Source: Casp-actino8 sp965659595 (GTDB taxonomy: Bacteria > Actinomycetota > Acidimicrobiia > Acidimicrobiales > Ilumatobacteraceae). Taken from it: a DNA stretch of 7,265 nt. The stretch lies in the NCBI GenBank assembly GCA_965659595.1, contig CBFHWN010000096.1, positions 1 to 7,265 on the forward strand, given 5' to 3'. A program made the position numbers and the translations under genes. The notes beneath the pieces were generated by a model that worked only from the letters and a program-made list of their open reading frames with translations, did not search any database and had not been told where the DNA came from. Of this stretch, positions 1 to 6,511 are shown piece by piece. Position 1 is the stretch's first letter, and each line of letters starts with the position of its first letter.

Positions 1-978
1 GGTCCAAGGTGAGTTCTCGTCGGCTCGCGACCAGGTGCCCTCGATCATGCGACCAGCGGTGTAGACCCAGGCCGCTCCGGCTCCGGTGGTCTGCGCCTCG
101 GGGCTGCGACTGTCGGCGACACTCGTACGGTATTCGCATTCGAGAACCACCACGTTGTGCGTTGAAATACGCGCTCCGTCGGAGAGAACATGAGGATCAT
201 CGTCGCGGGAACGCTGGAACGTTCCGCTCGAACCGTCGAATTCCCAGGAGGCCCTCATTCCACCGTCCATACGTAGCTTCAAACCGGTGACGGCCTCCCC
301 GATTTCACTGGGAGGACCGTAGGAGAACTGAGCCGGAGGACGTCCACCACGACCCTCGTCGAGGCTCCAGATGCTGGATGTCTTGGCGTAGAGATTGTGC
401 GGCGCTCGCTTGTCGGACGATCGGAAATAGCCGCCGTTCGGACCGGCGGCCGACACGCTCATGTTGACGAGTTCGGAGCGATTGATGAGACGCGTGGTGG
501 TGGAGTTGCCTCCACTCCAGACGAGAAGCGGACGGTCGAGACTGGTCCCGAGACTGATGTCCTGGGTACGGCCGGAACGGATCGGCCCGACGGGGTCGGA
601 GCCTTCGGAGTGGAACACGGCGGCCATTCGTGTCCACCCTTCGACATTCTCCTCGTAGACGATGTCGGCCTGGTTGATTCCGGTCTGCGGCCATGCTCCA
701 GGAGCGTTGTCGATCTTCACGAGAAGGGCTGGGCGATCGAGGGACGAGACATCGTCGACGGGCAGGCCAGTGAGTGGTGCGGTGGGGACAGGGGCCGCTT
801 CGGTCGTCGACGTCGTGACCTCCGACGTCGACGGGGCGGACGACGTCGACGGGGCGGGTGCAGTCGTCTCGACGGCGGTGGCGGCTTCGGCGACCGATGT
901 CGACGAATCGTCCCCACTACCGCACGAGGTGACGACCAGGAGTGTCGCCCCGACGACGAGGACCACGAGTCGGTTCAT
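1..978 (-). CDS. DUF3048 domain-containing (YerB-like) lipoprotein, 3' end cut by window edge
   Basis: The frame is open from an ATG at 978 to the left edge without a stop, giving 326 visible residues. Residues 1-18 are a short lipoprotein signal peptide ending in V-T-S before Cys19, so the mature protein should be lipid-anchored outside the membrane. Residues 20-66 are a Ser/Thr/Ala/Asp-rich linker. The DUF3048 N-terminal domain starts near PLTGLP (68-73) and contains a VKIDN segment and the family hallmark GPIRSGR (131-137). The C-terminal DUF3048 domain starts near residue 241 (MRASWEFDG) with a later NVVV strand. Probably only a few tens of residues are missing. The biochemical function of DUF3048/YerB proteins is not established. 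The gene is last in the visible operon, one base after the htpX stop, with a strong Shine-Dalgarno inside htpX. Envelope location is well supported; the role is unknown. Confidence 0.9.
   Translation of the reverse strand, partial: MNRLVVLVVGATLLVVTSCGSGDDSSTSVAEAATAVETTAPAPSTSSAPSTSEVTTSTTEAAPVPTAPLTGLPVDDVSSLDRPALLVKIDNAPGAWPQTGINQADIVYEENVEGWTRMAAVFHSEGSDPVGPIRSGRTQDISLGTSLDRPLLVWSGGNSTTTRLINRSELVNMSVSAAGPNGGYFRSSDKRAPHNLYAKTSSIWSLDEGRGGRPPAQFSYGPPSEIGEAVTGLKLRMDGGMRASWEFDGSSGTFQRSRDDDPHVLSDGARISTHNVVVLECEYRTSVADSRSPEAQTTGAGAAWVYTAGRMIEGTWSRADENSPWT
823..857. repeat. 17-bp tandem direct repeat in the lipoprotein linker
   Basis: The 17-mer CGACGTCGACGGGGCGG occurs at 823-839 and again at 841-857, an 18-base period. 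On the minus strand this encodes two copies of a six-residue Ser/Thr/Pro/Ala unit (APSTSS, APSTSE) in the linker after the lipobox. It is an in-frame coding microrepeat that would change linker length by six residues per unit. Confidence 0.75.
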
Positions 979-979
979 G

Positions 980-1885
980 TCAGAGCTCCTTCAGGAGGGC
1001 GATTCGGTCGTCGAGCGCCGGATGGGTGTCGAACATCTTGTGGAACCGACCAAGGCGCCCTTGGTCGCGAACCCCCGACAACGGCTGCTCGATCCACATG
1101 TGCGCTGTGGCCATCGAAGCCGAATGAGTCGCCGTCGTGTCGTCACGGAGTTTCTCGAGCGCTCCGATCAGACCGGGTGGATAACGAGTGAGTTGACAGG
1201 CCGAGACGTCGGCCAAGGTTTCCCGACGCCGGCTGATCGTCGCCTGCATCGCCTTTGCGACCATTGGTGCGATGATCAGCAGTGCGAAACCCAGAAACGC
1301 CAACGGATTCGCACTATCGGAGCGATCACCTTCTCGGCGGACCCGTCCGCCGTTCCACCACATGAGTCGAATACCCACGTCGGTGAGTACCGCAACGGCT
1401 CCTACCATCGTCACGGCCAGGGTGCTGACGAGAATGTCGTAGTTCCGGATATGTGACAATTCGTGGGCGACGACACCTTCGAGTTCGACTCGATTCATCT
1501 TTTCCAAAAGTCCGGTGGTCACAGCGATCGCCGCGTGACGTGGGTTGCGTCCGGTCGCAAAAGCATTCGGAGCCGGATCATCGATCACGTACACCGCTGG
1601 CTTGGGTAGGCCACCGGCGATACAGAGCCCCTCCACCAAGTTGTGCAAACGGGCGTAGGACTCGGGATCGGCTGGACGAGCCCGGCTCACTCGCAAGGCG
1701 ATCGCATCGGACTTCCAATAGGACGTGAAGGCCACCGCACCGGCGATCACGACCGATATGAGAAGGGTGGCAGGGCCGCCACCAACCAAATATCCGACGG
1801 CTGCACCCACGGCGACGACGAACGACACGAAGCCGAGGACCAAGGCGACACTTCGCCGTTTGTTGGAACGGATCTCTTCGAACAC
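980..1885 (-). CDS. htpX: HtpX-like M48 family membrane zinc metalloprotease
   Basis: This 301-residue protein is an integral-membrane zinc endopeptidase of the HtpX/M48 type, a family that degrades damaged or misassembled membrane proteins. The catalytic motif HELSH is at residues 141-145 (two His ligands plus catalytic Glu). The third zinc ligand is probably Glu222 in RRETLAD. Hydrophobic segments lie near 12-35, 38-56, 151-171 and 196-215. The C-terminus carries the usual family element FDTHPALDDRIALL (285-298). Length and motifs are intact, so it should be active. The GTG at 1885 is chosen because the frame is closed by a stop nine bases upstream and MFEEIRSNKRRS matches the usual N-terminus of actinobacterial members. 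The gene lies six bases after lemA; lemA-htpX pairing is a known arrangement. The substrate is unknown. Confidence 0.95.
   Translation of the reverse strand: MFEEIRSNKRRSVALVLGFVSFVVAVGAAVGYLVGGGPATLLISVVIAGAVAFTSYWKSDAIALRVSRARPADPESYARLHNLVEGLCIAGGLPKPAVYVIDDPAPNAFATGRNPRHAAIAVTTGLLEKMNRVELEGVVAHELSHIRNYDILVSTLAVTMVGAVAVLTDVGIRLMWWNGGRVRREGDRSDSANPLAFLGFALLIIAPMVAKAMQATISRRRETLADVSACQLTRYPPGLIGALEKLRDDTTATHSASMATAHMWIEQPLSGVRDQGRLGRFHKMFDTHPALDDRIALLKEL
986..991 (-). promoter_or_regulatory. Ribosome binding site for the DUF3048 lipoprotein
   Basis: AAGGAG reads on the minus strand at 991-986, seven bases before the ATG at 978 and inside the last codons of htpX. It is the clearest Shine-Dalgarno in the window and supports this ATG as the start. 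Part of it can pair with a nearby CTCC in a very small hairpin, which is probably incidental. Confidence 0.75.
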
Positions 1886-1888
1886 GTG

Positions 1889-1894
1889 ACCTCA
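1889..1894 (-). promoter_or_regulatory. Weak ribosome binding site for htpX overlapping the lemA stop
   Basis: TGAGGT reads on the minus strand at 1894-1889. Its first three bases are the lemA stop codon, and it sits only three bases before the htpX GTG. The spacing is short, so translation of htpX is probably helped by coupling to lemA. Confidence 0.4.
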
Positions 1895-2443
1895 GAACGA
1901 GACCGACGGCGGATTCTGCGCCTCGGGCTCGGCTTCGAAGAACTCTCGACGCGGGAAGGATCCGATCTTGGCAACGAGCACAGTCGGAAACGTGTCGAGT
2001 TTGTTGTGGAACGCGAGAACGGAGTCGTTGTAGAACTGGCGAGCGTACGCGACCCGACTTTCAGTGGCCGTCAGTTCTTCTTGGAGTGCAAGAAAGTTCT
2101 GGTTGGCCTTCAGATCGGGGTACGACTCGGACAACGCGAAGAGTTGGCGAAGCGCGCCGGAGACCATGTTGTCGGCTTCGGCTTGCGGTCCGGGTAGCGA
2201 AGGCGCGGCCATGGCCGAATTGCGGGCGGTGATCACGGCATCGAGGGTTCGCTGCTCGTGGGACGCATATCCCTTCACCGTCTCGACGAGATTCGGAATG
2301 AGATCGAGGCGACGCTTGAGCTGGACATCGATCTGGGACCACGCATTGTCGACGGTGTTCCGAGCTCGCACGAGACCGTTGTAGAGAACGATGATGACGA
2401 CGACGAGGAGCAGAACTGCCGCCAGGACGACGAGGATGGTCAT
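1892..2443 (-). CDS. lemA: LemA family membrane protein
   Basis: This 183-residue protein has one N-terminal transmembrane helix (about 3-20) followed by a soluble, mostly alpha-helical LemA domain. Family signatures are in order: YNGLV then NAWSQIDVQLKRR then DLIPNLV (21-53), YASHE (59-63), YPDLKANQNF (108-117), and a TESRVAYARQFYND stretch (127-140) followed by HNKLDTFP. Length is typical (about 180-200). The cellular function of LemA proteins is poorly defined; they often sit beside HtpX or TPM-domain genes, and a link to membrane quality control is inference from that pairing. The ATG at 2443 overlaps the glycosyltransferase stop as ATGA. No Shine-Dalgarno is seen upstream, so translational coupling is likely. 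The last 15 residues are not conserved family sequence. Confidence 0.95.
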   Translation of the reverse strand: MTILVVLAAVLLLVVVIIVLYNGLVRARNTVDNAWSQIDVQLKRRLDLIPNLVETVKGYASHEQRTLDAVITARNSAMAAPSLPGPQAEADNMVSGALRQLFALSESYPDLKANQNFLALQEELTATESRVAYARQFYNDSVLAFHNKLDTFPTVLVAKIGSFPRREFFEAEPEAQNPPSVSF

Positions 2444-3660
2444 TTGGACAGTTTACGAGGTGAGATGCGTCCGATACGTGACACGAGCGATCGAGCGACC
2501 CGGGTCGAGACCGATGAGGAGTCGGACGAGGAATTCTTCTCGTGCCACTCGCCGATTACCTCTCGATACACGTTCACGTAGGCCTCGGCCAGCACATCCA
2601 TGGAGAATTGCTGGGCTCGACGAGATCCGTTCTCGCGCAATCGGGCCGACTCCACGGCGTCGTCGAGGACCACTCGCAATGTCGCCGTCAGCGAATCGAC
2701 GTCCTCAGGCGGCACAAGGCGCGAGTCGAGACTGTGCGTCGCCACGTTGCGGTAACCGTCGATGTCGGAGGCCACGACCACGGCACCCGCTGCCATTGCT
2801 TCGAGCAGAACGATCCCGAAACTCTCACCGCCGGTCGCCGGCGAGCAGAAGATTCCGACGGTGTGAAGAAGGTCGACCTTGTTGCGATCGCTGATTCGTC
2901 CGAGCCAATGCCGGGTTGGGCCTTCAGGCCACTCGTGACGAAGTCGTGCGGTCTCGGGACCCTCGGATGCTATGTAAAGCACGGTGTCGTCGTGCAAGCG
3001 ATCGTGAGCGGCAAGAAGCACCTCGAGTCCCTTTCGCGGTTCATGCCGGCCGCAGAAGAGGATCGATCGAGTTCTGGGGTCGGCCTCCAGGTCGTCGAAG
3101 AAGCGGTCGAGTTCGACGGCGTTCGGCATGATTCGGTACTCCCCACCGAGATACCGCGACGCCAAGTGTTCGGCATCGCGCGACACGGCAACACGTTCGT
3201 CGATTCCCTCGGCGATCGATCGCACGAATCGGTTCAGGTACCGGTAGCTCGCGCTGTCTCCCGCCGCATGGAAGGTGGCGACGATCGGTGCAGTTCTCAT
3301 CAGCAGTGCGGTCAGCGTCGGGCCGGGTGACAGAGGCTCGTGGAGGTGAAGCACGTCGAACTCCTCGTCGCGGAGGGCGCGGATGGTGCGACGCGCGGCC
3401 GCCGGATCGGGGGCGATCGGGGCGATCGATCCATTGGCTGCTGTCGGCAAGGATTCGCCGAGTGGGGTGACGAACGTGTCGGGAGGCGCCCCATCGCACG
3501 GGCCGAGAACCCGGACCTCGTGGCCTAACCGACGGAGGGAGCGGGCGAGACCCATCACCTGGTTCTGCACTCCCCCGGGAAGGGACAGACTGTACGGCGA
3601 GAACAATGCGACTCGCAGCGACTTGCCTTCGGCCGAGGCTAACTTCTCGGTCGAAGGCAT
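2440..3660 (-). CDS. GT4 glycosyltransferase, PimA-like (probable phosphatidylinositol mannosyltransferase)
   Basis: This 406-residue GT-B fold, retaining glycosyltransferase resembles mycobacterial PimA, which transfers mannose from GDP-mannose to phosphatidylinositol on the inner face of the membrane. Visible motifs: PGGVQ (28-32) in the N-terminal acceptor loop, NGS (76-78), HLHEP (105-109), ATFH (128-131), GRHEPRKG (204-211) with the Arg and Lys that bind nucleotide-sugar phosphates, and GGESFGIVLLEAMA (277-290) holding the E-x7-E pair (Glu279, Glu287), followed by ASDIDGYRNV. It is slightly longer than PimA (about 380) because of a Ser-rich, basic tail after residue 372. The ATG at 3660 is chosen because the only upstream in-frame option is a TTG at 3777 that reads through the opposing gene. 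It is first in a four-gene operon. The donor and lipid acceptor are inferred from resemblance; another GT4 lipid glycosyltransferase is possible. Confidence 0.88.
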   Translation of the reverse strand: MPSTEKLASAEGKSLRVALFSPYSLSLPGGVQNQVMGLARSLRRLGHEVRVLGPCDGAPPDTFVTPLGESLPTAANGSIAPIAPDPAAARRTIRALRDEEFDVLHLHEPLSPGPTLTALLMRTAPIVATFHAAGDSASYRYLNRFVRSIAEGIDERVAVSRDAEHLASRYLGGEYRIMPNAVELDRFFDDLEADPRTRSILFCGRHEPRKGLEVLLAAHDRLHDDTVLYIASEGPETARLRHEWPEGPTRHWLGRISDRNKVDLLHTVGIFCSPATGGESFGIVLLEAMAAGAVVVASDIDGYRNVATHSLDSRLVPPEDVDSLTATLRVVLDDAVESARLRENGSRRAQQFSMDVLAEAYVNVYREVIGEWHEKNSSSDSSSVSTRVARSLVSRIGRISPRKLSK

Positions 3661-3675
3661 GACCGAGAAGTTAGC
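3638..3675. repeat. Perfect 15-bp inverted repeat enclosing the glycosyltransferase start codon
   Basis: The left arm GCTAACTTCTCGGTC (3638-3652) and right arm GACCGAGAAGTTAGC (3661-3675) are exact reverse complements with an 8-base spacer (3653-3660). On the minus strand the first three spacer bases are the ATG of the PimA-like gene, and the second arm encodes residues just after it. It lies at the edge of the divergent interval between two genes, as expected for an operator, a bidirectional promoter element or a 5'-end RNA hairpin. No T-run follows on either side, so it does not look like an intrinsic terminator. Confidence 0.9.
3661..3673 (-). promoter_or_regulatory. Putative -10 element and leaderless start for the envelope operon
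   Basis: TAACTT reads on the minus strand at 3673-3668 and fits the actinobacterial TAnnnT -10 pattern. Seven bases (3667-3661) separate it from the ATG at 3660, the spacing expected if transcription begins at the A of the ATG. There is no Shine-Dalgarno before this ATG, which also suits a leaderless message. A convincing -35 is not visible; GACAAG at 3696-3691 would be at 17 bases but is poor. This is inference from motif and spacing. Confidence 0.45.
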
Positions 3676-3707
3676 AACGACTCGTCGATGCTTGTCGTGT
3701 GCCGAAG

Positions 3708-3713
3708 TACGGT
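3708..3713 (+). promoter_or_regulatory. Possible -10 element for the LLM oxidoreductase
   Basis: TACGGT (TAnnnT pattern) lies six bases before the GTG at 3720, so a leaderless transcript starting at that GTG is possible. The six bases between, plus two of the hexamer, form the 8-bp palindrome GTGATCAC (3712-3719). No -35 is evident. A mirrored TAACTT at 3640-3645 is an alternative plus-strand -10 that would give a leader of about 67 bases to the GTG at 3720. Both are weak predictions. Confidence 0.25.
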
Positions 3714-3719
3714 GATCAC

Positions 3720-4613
3720 GTGAACGACAAACGTCCTGCTCTGTCCGTCGTCGCCTCTCCGGGTCGACGACGAGCAATCCTGAACCTGGCGACCGAAGCT
3801 GAAAATCGGGGTTTCCCGGCTCTCGCCTGCCCGACTCTCGGTGGTGCTCTCGGACTGTGCGTGAGTCTCGCCCACGTGACGTCGTCGTTGCGTTTCTACA
3901 CGGCTATCCAGGGCATCTACGGGAATTCTCTCAACGAAGTCGGCAACATTGCGAGTCACGTGCACGAAATCTCGGGTGGTCGCTTCGCACTCGGACTCGG
4001 AGTGAGTCACGAACCAATGGTGCGTCGTCTCGGCGTGAGCATGGGTCCTCCTCTGTCCGACATGCGGACCTTCGTCGCCGATCTCCGCGCGAATGAGAGG
4101 TTCAGTGGTGAATTGCCACCGATCTACGTGGCCGCCCTTCGTGATCGGATGCTCGACCTGGCTCAGGAAATCGGTGAGGGCGCTCTCTGGGCCAATGCGA
4201 GCCTCGAACACACGCGCACCCAACGAGAGCGCGTGGCTGATTCCGGCTTTTATCTGGCGAACATGGTCCCGACGGTGATCAGCGACGACCTGGAAGCGGC
4301 GGCTGCCGTGAATCGTAAAACGATGTCGGTCTACGTTCGACTCCCCAACTACCGCAACTACTGGAAGGCGGCGGGATACGTCGAAGAGATGGAAGCAGTC
4401 GAGTCCCTGTTGGCCGACGGGCGACGTGACGACGTCACTCTGGCCATGAGCGATCGCTGGCTGTCGGACTGCACCCTGTACGGGCCGGCGTCACGAGTCC
4501 GTGAGGGATTTGCAGCATGGCGTTCGATTGGTGTCGAGCCGATCGCCGTGATGTCGAGTACGAGTGGCGGTCAGGTGAAGGCCATCGGCGAACTCTTCGA
4601 CCTCTACGACTGA
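3720..4613 (+). CDS. LLM class flavin-dependent oxidoreductase (luciferase-like, probably F420 type)
   Basis: This is a 297-residue luciferase-like monooxygenase-fold (TIM-barrel) protein, a little shorter than many family members (about 300-350). Residues 85-97 hold SGGRF and GLGVSH, the central family signature. PIYVAAL (134-140) and MLDLAQEIGEGALW (144-157) match the second conserved block, where members read AAL, then LA-E-AdG-W. Actinobacterial proteins of this subgroup commonly use coenzyme F420, but FMN use cannot be excluded and the substrate is unknown. The GTG at 3720 is preferred because the seven extra residues from the other in-frame GTG at 3699 do not resemble family sequence; neither has a good Shine-Dalgarno. 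The gene is alone on the plus strand, divergent from the envelope operon and convergent with the ABC operon, so the context does not name a pathway. Confidence 0.88.
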   Translation: MNDKRPALSVVASPGRRRAILNLATEAENRGFPALACPTLGGALGLCVSLAHVTSSLRFYTAIQGIYGNSLNEVGNIASHVHEISGGRFALGLGVSHEPMVRRLGVSMGPPLSDMRTFVADLRANERFSGELPPIYVAALRDRMLDLAQEIGEGALWANASLEHTRTQRERVADSGFYLANMVPTVISDDLEAAAAVNRKTMSVYVRLPNYRNYWKAAGYVEEMEAVESLLADGRRDDVTLAMSDRWLSDCTLYGPASRVREGFAAWRSIGVEPIAVMSSTSGGQVKAIGELFDLYD

Positions 4614-4635
4614 GTTCCCGGTCGATCCGGCTCAG
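4610..4635. terminator. Possible imperfect hairpin between convergent gene ends
   Basis: CTGAG (4610-4614) pairs with CTCAG (4631-4635), and CCGG (4618-4621) with CCGG (4627-4630), leaving a 5-base loop and a 3-base bulge. Both stop codons fall in the outer stem. No T-run follows in either direction, so it is only a candidate bidirectional terminator in the 18-base gap. Confidence 0.22.
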
Positions 4636-5822
4636 CCGAGACGCAATGTCTCGAGCGGTTCGAGTCGAGCGGCTCGCATCGCCGGATACGAGCCGGCCAG
4701 AACCGAGATGACGACCGCAAGCGCAATTCCGGCCGGAGCCAACCAGCTGGCCATCACGAATACCCATCCCGCCGCCGACACTCCGACGAAGATCGCGAAC
4801 ATTCCGAGGAGCACACCCAGGATGCCTCCGACGACGCCGACCACGATCGCCTCCACCAAGAATTGGAAAGCGATGATGCGGCGGGTGTGGCCGAGTGCGC
4901 GCCGGATACCGATCTCGGCCGATCGCTGGATGACCGAGATCGACATGACGTTCGCGATTCCCAGCCCACCGACGACGATGGCGAGCAGACCCATCGACAC
5001 CACGATCAGCTGTAGTTGACGATCGCTTTCGGCGGCCAACTCCAGCGCTTCGCTTTTGATTTCCGACGAGATCTGTGTCGGTCCTCCGAGACCGATGGCC
5101 ACCGAGAGGGCCTCGGCGGTCAGATCCTCGGTTCCGGGATCACACCTGACGTACAACTTGTTGGGCTCGACGGGGTCTTCGTCGAGAAAATCGTCTGCGA
5201 CGGTCGAGAAGGGGACGAAAACGGCGTTGTCGAATCCTGGTTCGAGCGGAACACGTTCGAGGACACCCACCACGGCAAAGGGCAAGCCGCCCAATTCGAT
5301 CGTTCGATTTTCACCGGGAAGGTACGAGAATTCACTGGCGAGTGCCTGGCCGATGACTGCCACGCGGGATCGGGAGTCTTCGTCGAAGTCGTCGAGCCAG
5401 CGCCCAGCCACCAGACCGACTTCGAGAACCACGGGAAGGCCCGAATCGGCGGCAAGAACCGGGATCGGAACAGTGTCGAACTGGTCGAGGGCCTCGGTGT
5501 ACGGAGCTACGAGCAAGTTCGACAGTTGTCGCACCGAACTCACCGACTCGACAGTTCTGACGCTCATAGCACGATCGACTGCGTCGATGGGAAGCGTCGG
5601 TGAACTCTGGCCGAATGCGCTGGCCGCTGAGGCCTCGATGAGATTCGTCCCCAACTCGGCGACCTTGGCTTTCAGGTCTCCCTTGGCCGAATCAGTCAGT
5701 CCAACGGCTGCGACGATGGCCGCAACACCGATCATCGGACCGAGAAGGAGGAGAACCGTGCGCATCTTGCGCGCGGCGAGTCCGGCGAAGGCGACACGCG
5801 TCAGGTCGCGAGAGGTGCTCAC
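4632..5822 (-). CDS. ABC transporter permease, MacB/FtsX type
   Basis: This 396-residue membrane subunit belongs to a type VII (MacB-like) ABC exporter. TM1 lies near residues 22-42, followed by a large extracytoplasmic domain (about 43-270, MacB periplasmic-core type). An FtsX domain with three further helices follows (about 272-295, 318-350, 358-380). The coupling-region motif GGLGIANVMSISVIQRS (285-301) then AEIGIRRALG (302-311) and the terminal GSYPAMRAARLEPLETLR (377-394) are diagnostic. Length is normal for a stand-alone permease. The GTG at 5822 overlaps the ATPase stop as GTGA, and GAGG about ten bases upstream could serve as a ribosome site. Family members use ATP binding to drive shape changes that push peptides, drugs or lipoproteins outward rather than through a channel. 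The substrate is not indicated. Confidence 0.95.
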   Translation of the reverse strand: MSTSRDLTRVAFAGLAARKMRTVLLLLGPMIGVAAIVAAVGLTDSAKGDLKAKVAELGTNLIEASAASAFGQSSPTLPIDAVDRAMSVRTVESVSSVRQLSNLLVAPYTEALDQFDTVPIPVLAADSGLPVVLEVGLVAGRWLDDFDEDSRSRVAVIGQALASEFSYLPGENRTIELGGLPFAVVGVLERVPLEPGFDNAVFVPFSTVADDFLDEDPVEPNKLYVRCDPGTEDLTAEALSVAIGLGGPTQISSEIKSEALELAAESDRQLQLIVVSMGLLAIVVGGLGIANVMSISVIQRSAEIGIRRALGHTRRIIAFQFLVEAIVVGVVGGILGVLLGMFAIFVGVSAAGWVFVMASWLAPAGIALAVVISVLAGSYPAMRAARLEPLETLRLG

Positions 5823-6511
5823 GGTCGAAGGACCTCGTCGGAAACGATTCGACCGTCGAGCATCGACACCTTGCGCGCCGCCGAGTCGGCGATACCGACG
5901 TCGTGAGTCACGAGCACAACGGCTCGTTCGTCACTACGGAGGCCACCGAGGATCTCCATCACGTTGGCGGCGTTCTTGCTGTCGAGTGCTCCCGTCGGTT
6001 CATCGGCCAAAAGGATCTTTGGTTCGCTGACGAGGGCTCGAGCCAGAGCGACGCGCTGCTGTTCGCCGCCTGAGAGCTGAACCGGTCGATGGTCGTGACG
6101 ATTCGCCAGTCCGACACGCGAGAGTGCAGCCATTGCCCTCTCGCGGCGCTCGGTCGGACGAATTCCGCGGTACAACAATGCTGTCTCGACGTTGGAAAGC
6201 GCGTCGAGATGTGGAATGAGGTGGAACTGCTGGAAGACGAATCCGATACTGCGGCCCCGGACCCGAGTACGAGCGGCGTCGGCCACCCGCGACACGTCAT
6301 CACCGTCGACGACGATGGTCCCGCTGCTCGGAGCGTCGAGACAGCCGAGAAGACCCAGCATCGTCGATTTTCCCGAGCCGGAGGGGCCGACGATGGACAC
6401 GAAGTCGCCCGGCATGACCGCGAGCGACACCCCGTCGAGGGCCCGAACTTCGGTGTCCCCGGACCCGTATACGCGGGTGACGTCTTTCAACTCGAGGAAA
6501 GGAGTGATCAC
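5819..6511 (-). CDS. ABC transporter ATP-binding protein, MacB/LolD type
   Basis: This 230-residue cytoplasmic ATPase subunit has all catalytic motifs intact: Walker A GPSGSGKST (42-50), Q-loop FVFQQ (91-95), signature LSGGEQQR (146-153), Walker B ILLADEP (166-172) with catalytic Glu171, D-loop SKN-adjacent ALD (175-177), and switch His203 in VTHD. The strand-1 sequence LELKDVTRVYGSG and the aromatic A-loop Tyr15 fit the MacB/LolD/FtsE group. It should pair with the permease encoded directly downstream. Start is the GTG at 6511, overlapping the adaptor stop as GTGA; no good Shine-Dalgarno is seen, so coupling from the adaptor gene is likely. Confidence 0.96.
   Translation of the reverse strand: MITPFLELKDVTRVYGSGDTEVRALDGVSLAVMPGDFVSIVGPSGSGKSTMLGLLGCLDAPSSGTIVVDGDDVSRVADAARTRVRGRSIGFVFQQFHLIPHLDALSNVETALLYRGIRPTERRERAMAALSRVGLANRHDHRPVQLSGGEQQRVALARALVSEPKILLADEPTGALDSKNAANVMEILGGLRSDERAVVLVTHDVGIADSAARKVSMLDGRIVSDEVLRP

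Noticed and set aside
397..1456. Two long plus-strand open frames (397-1191 and 662-1456)
   Set aside because: They are antisense to the DUF3048 lipoprotein and htpX, show no domain motifs and have low-complexity Arg/Asp/Gly composition typical of GC-rich shadow frames.
3638..3675. The palindrome as an intrinsic terminator
   Set aside because: No T-run follows either arm, and it lies between the starts of divergent genes rather than after a stop codon.
3661..3777. Longer glycosyltransferase start at a TTG (3777)
   Set aside because: The extra 39 residues are Arg/His-rich with no family similarity, overlap the start of the opposing oxidoreductase gene, and have no supporting ribosome site.
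5056..6030. Plus-strand open frame of about 320 codons over the permease and ATPase
   Set aside because: It is Ser/Thr/Arg-rich without recognisable motifs and is antisense to two genes with intact diagnostic motifs.
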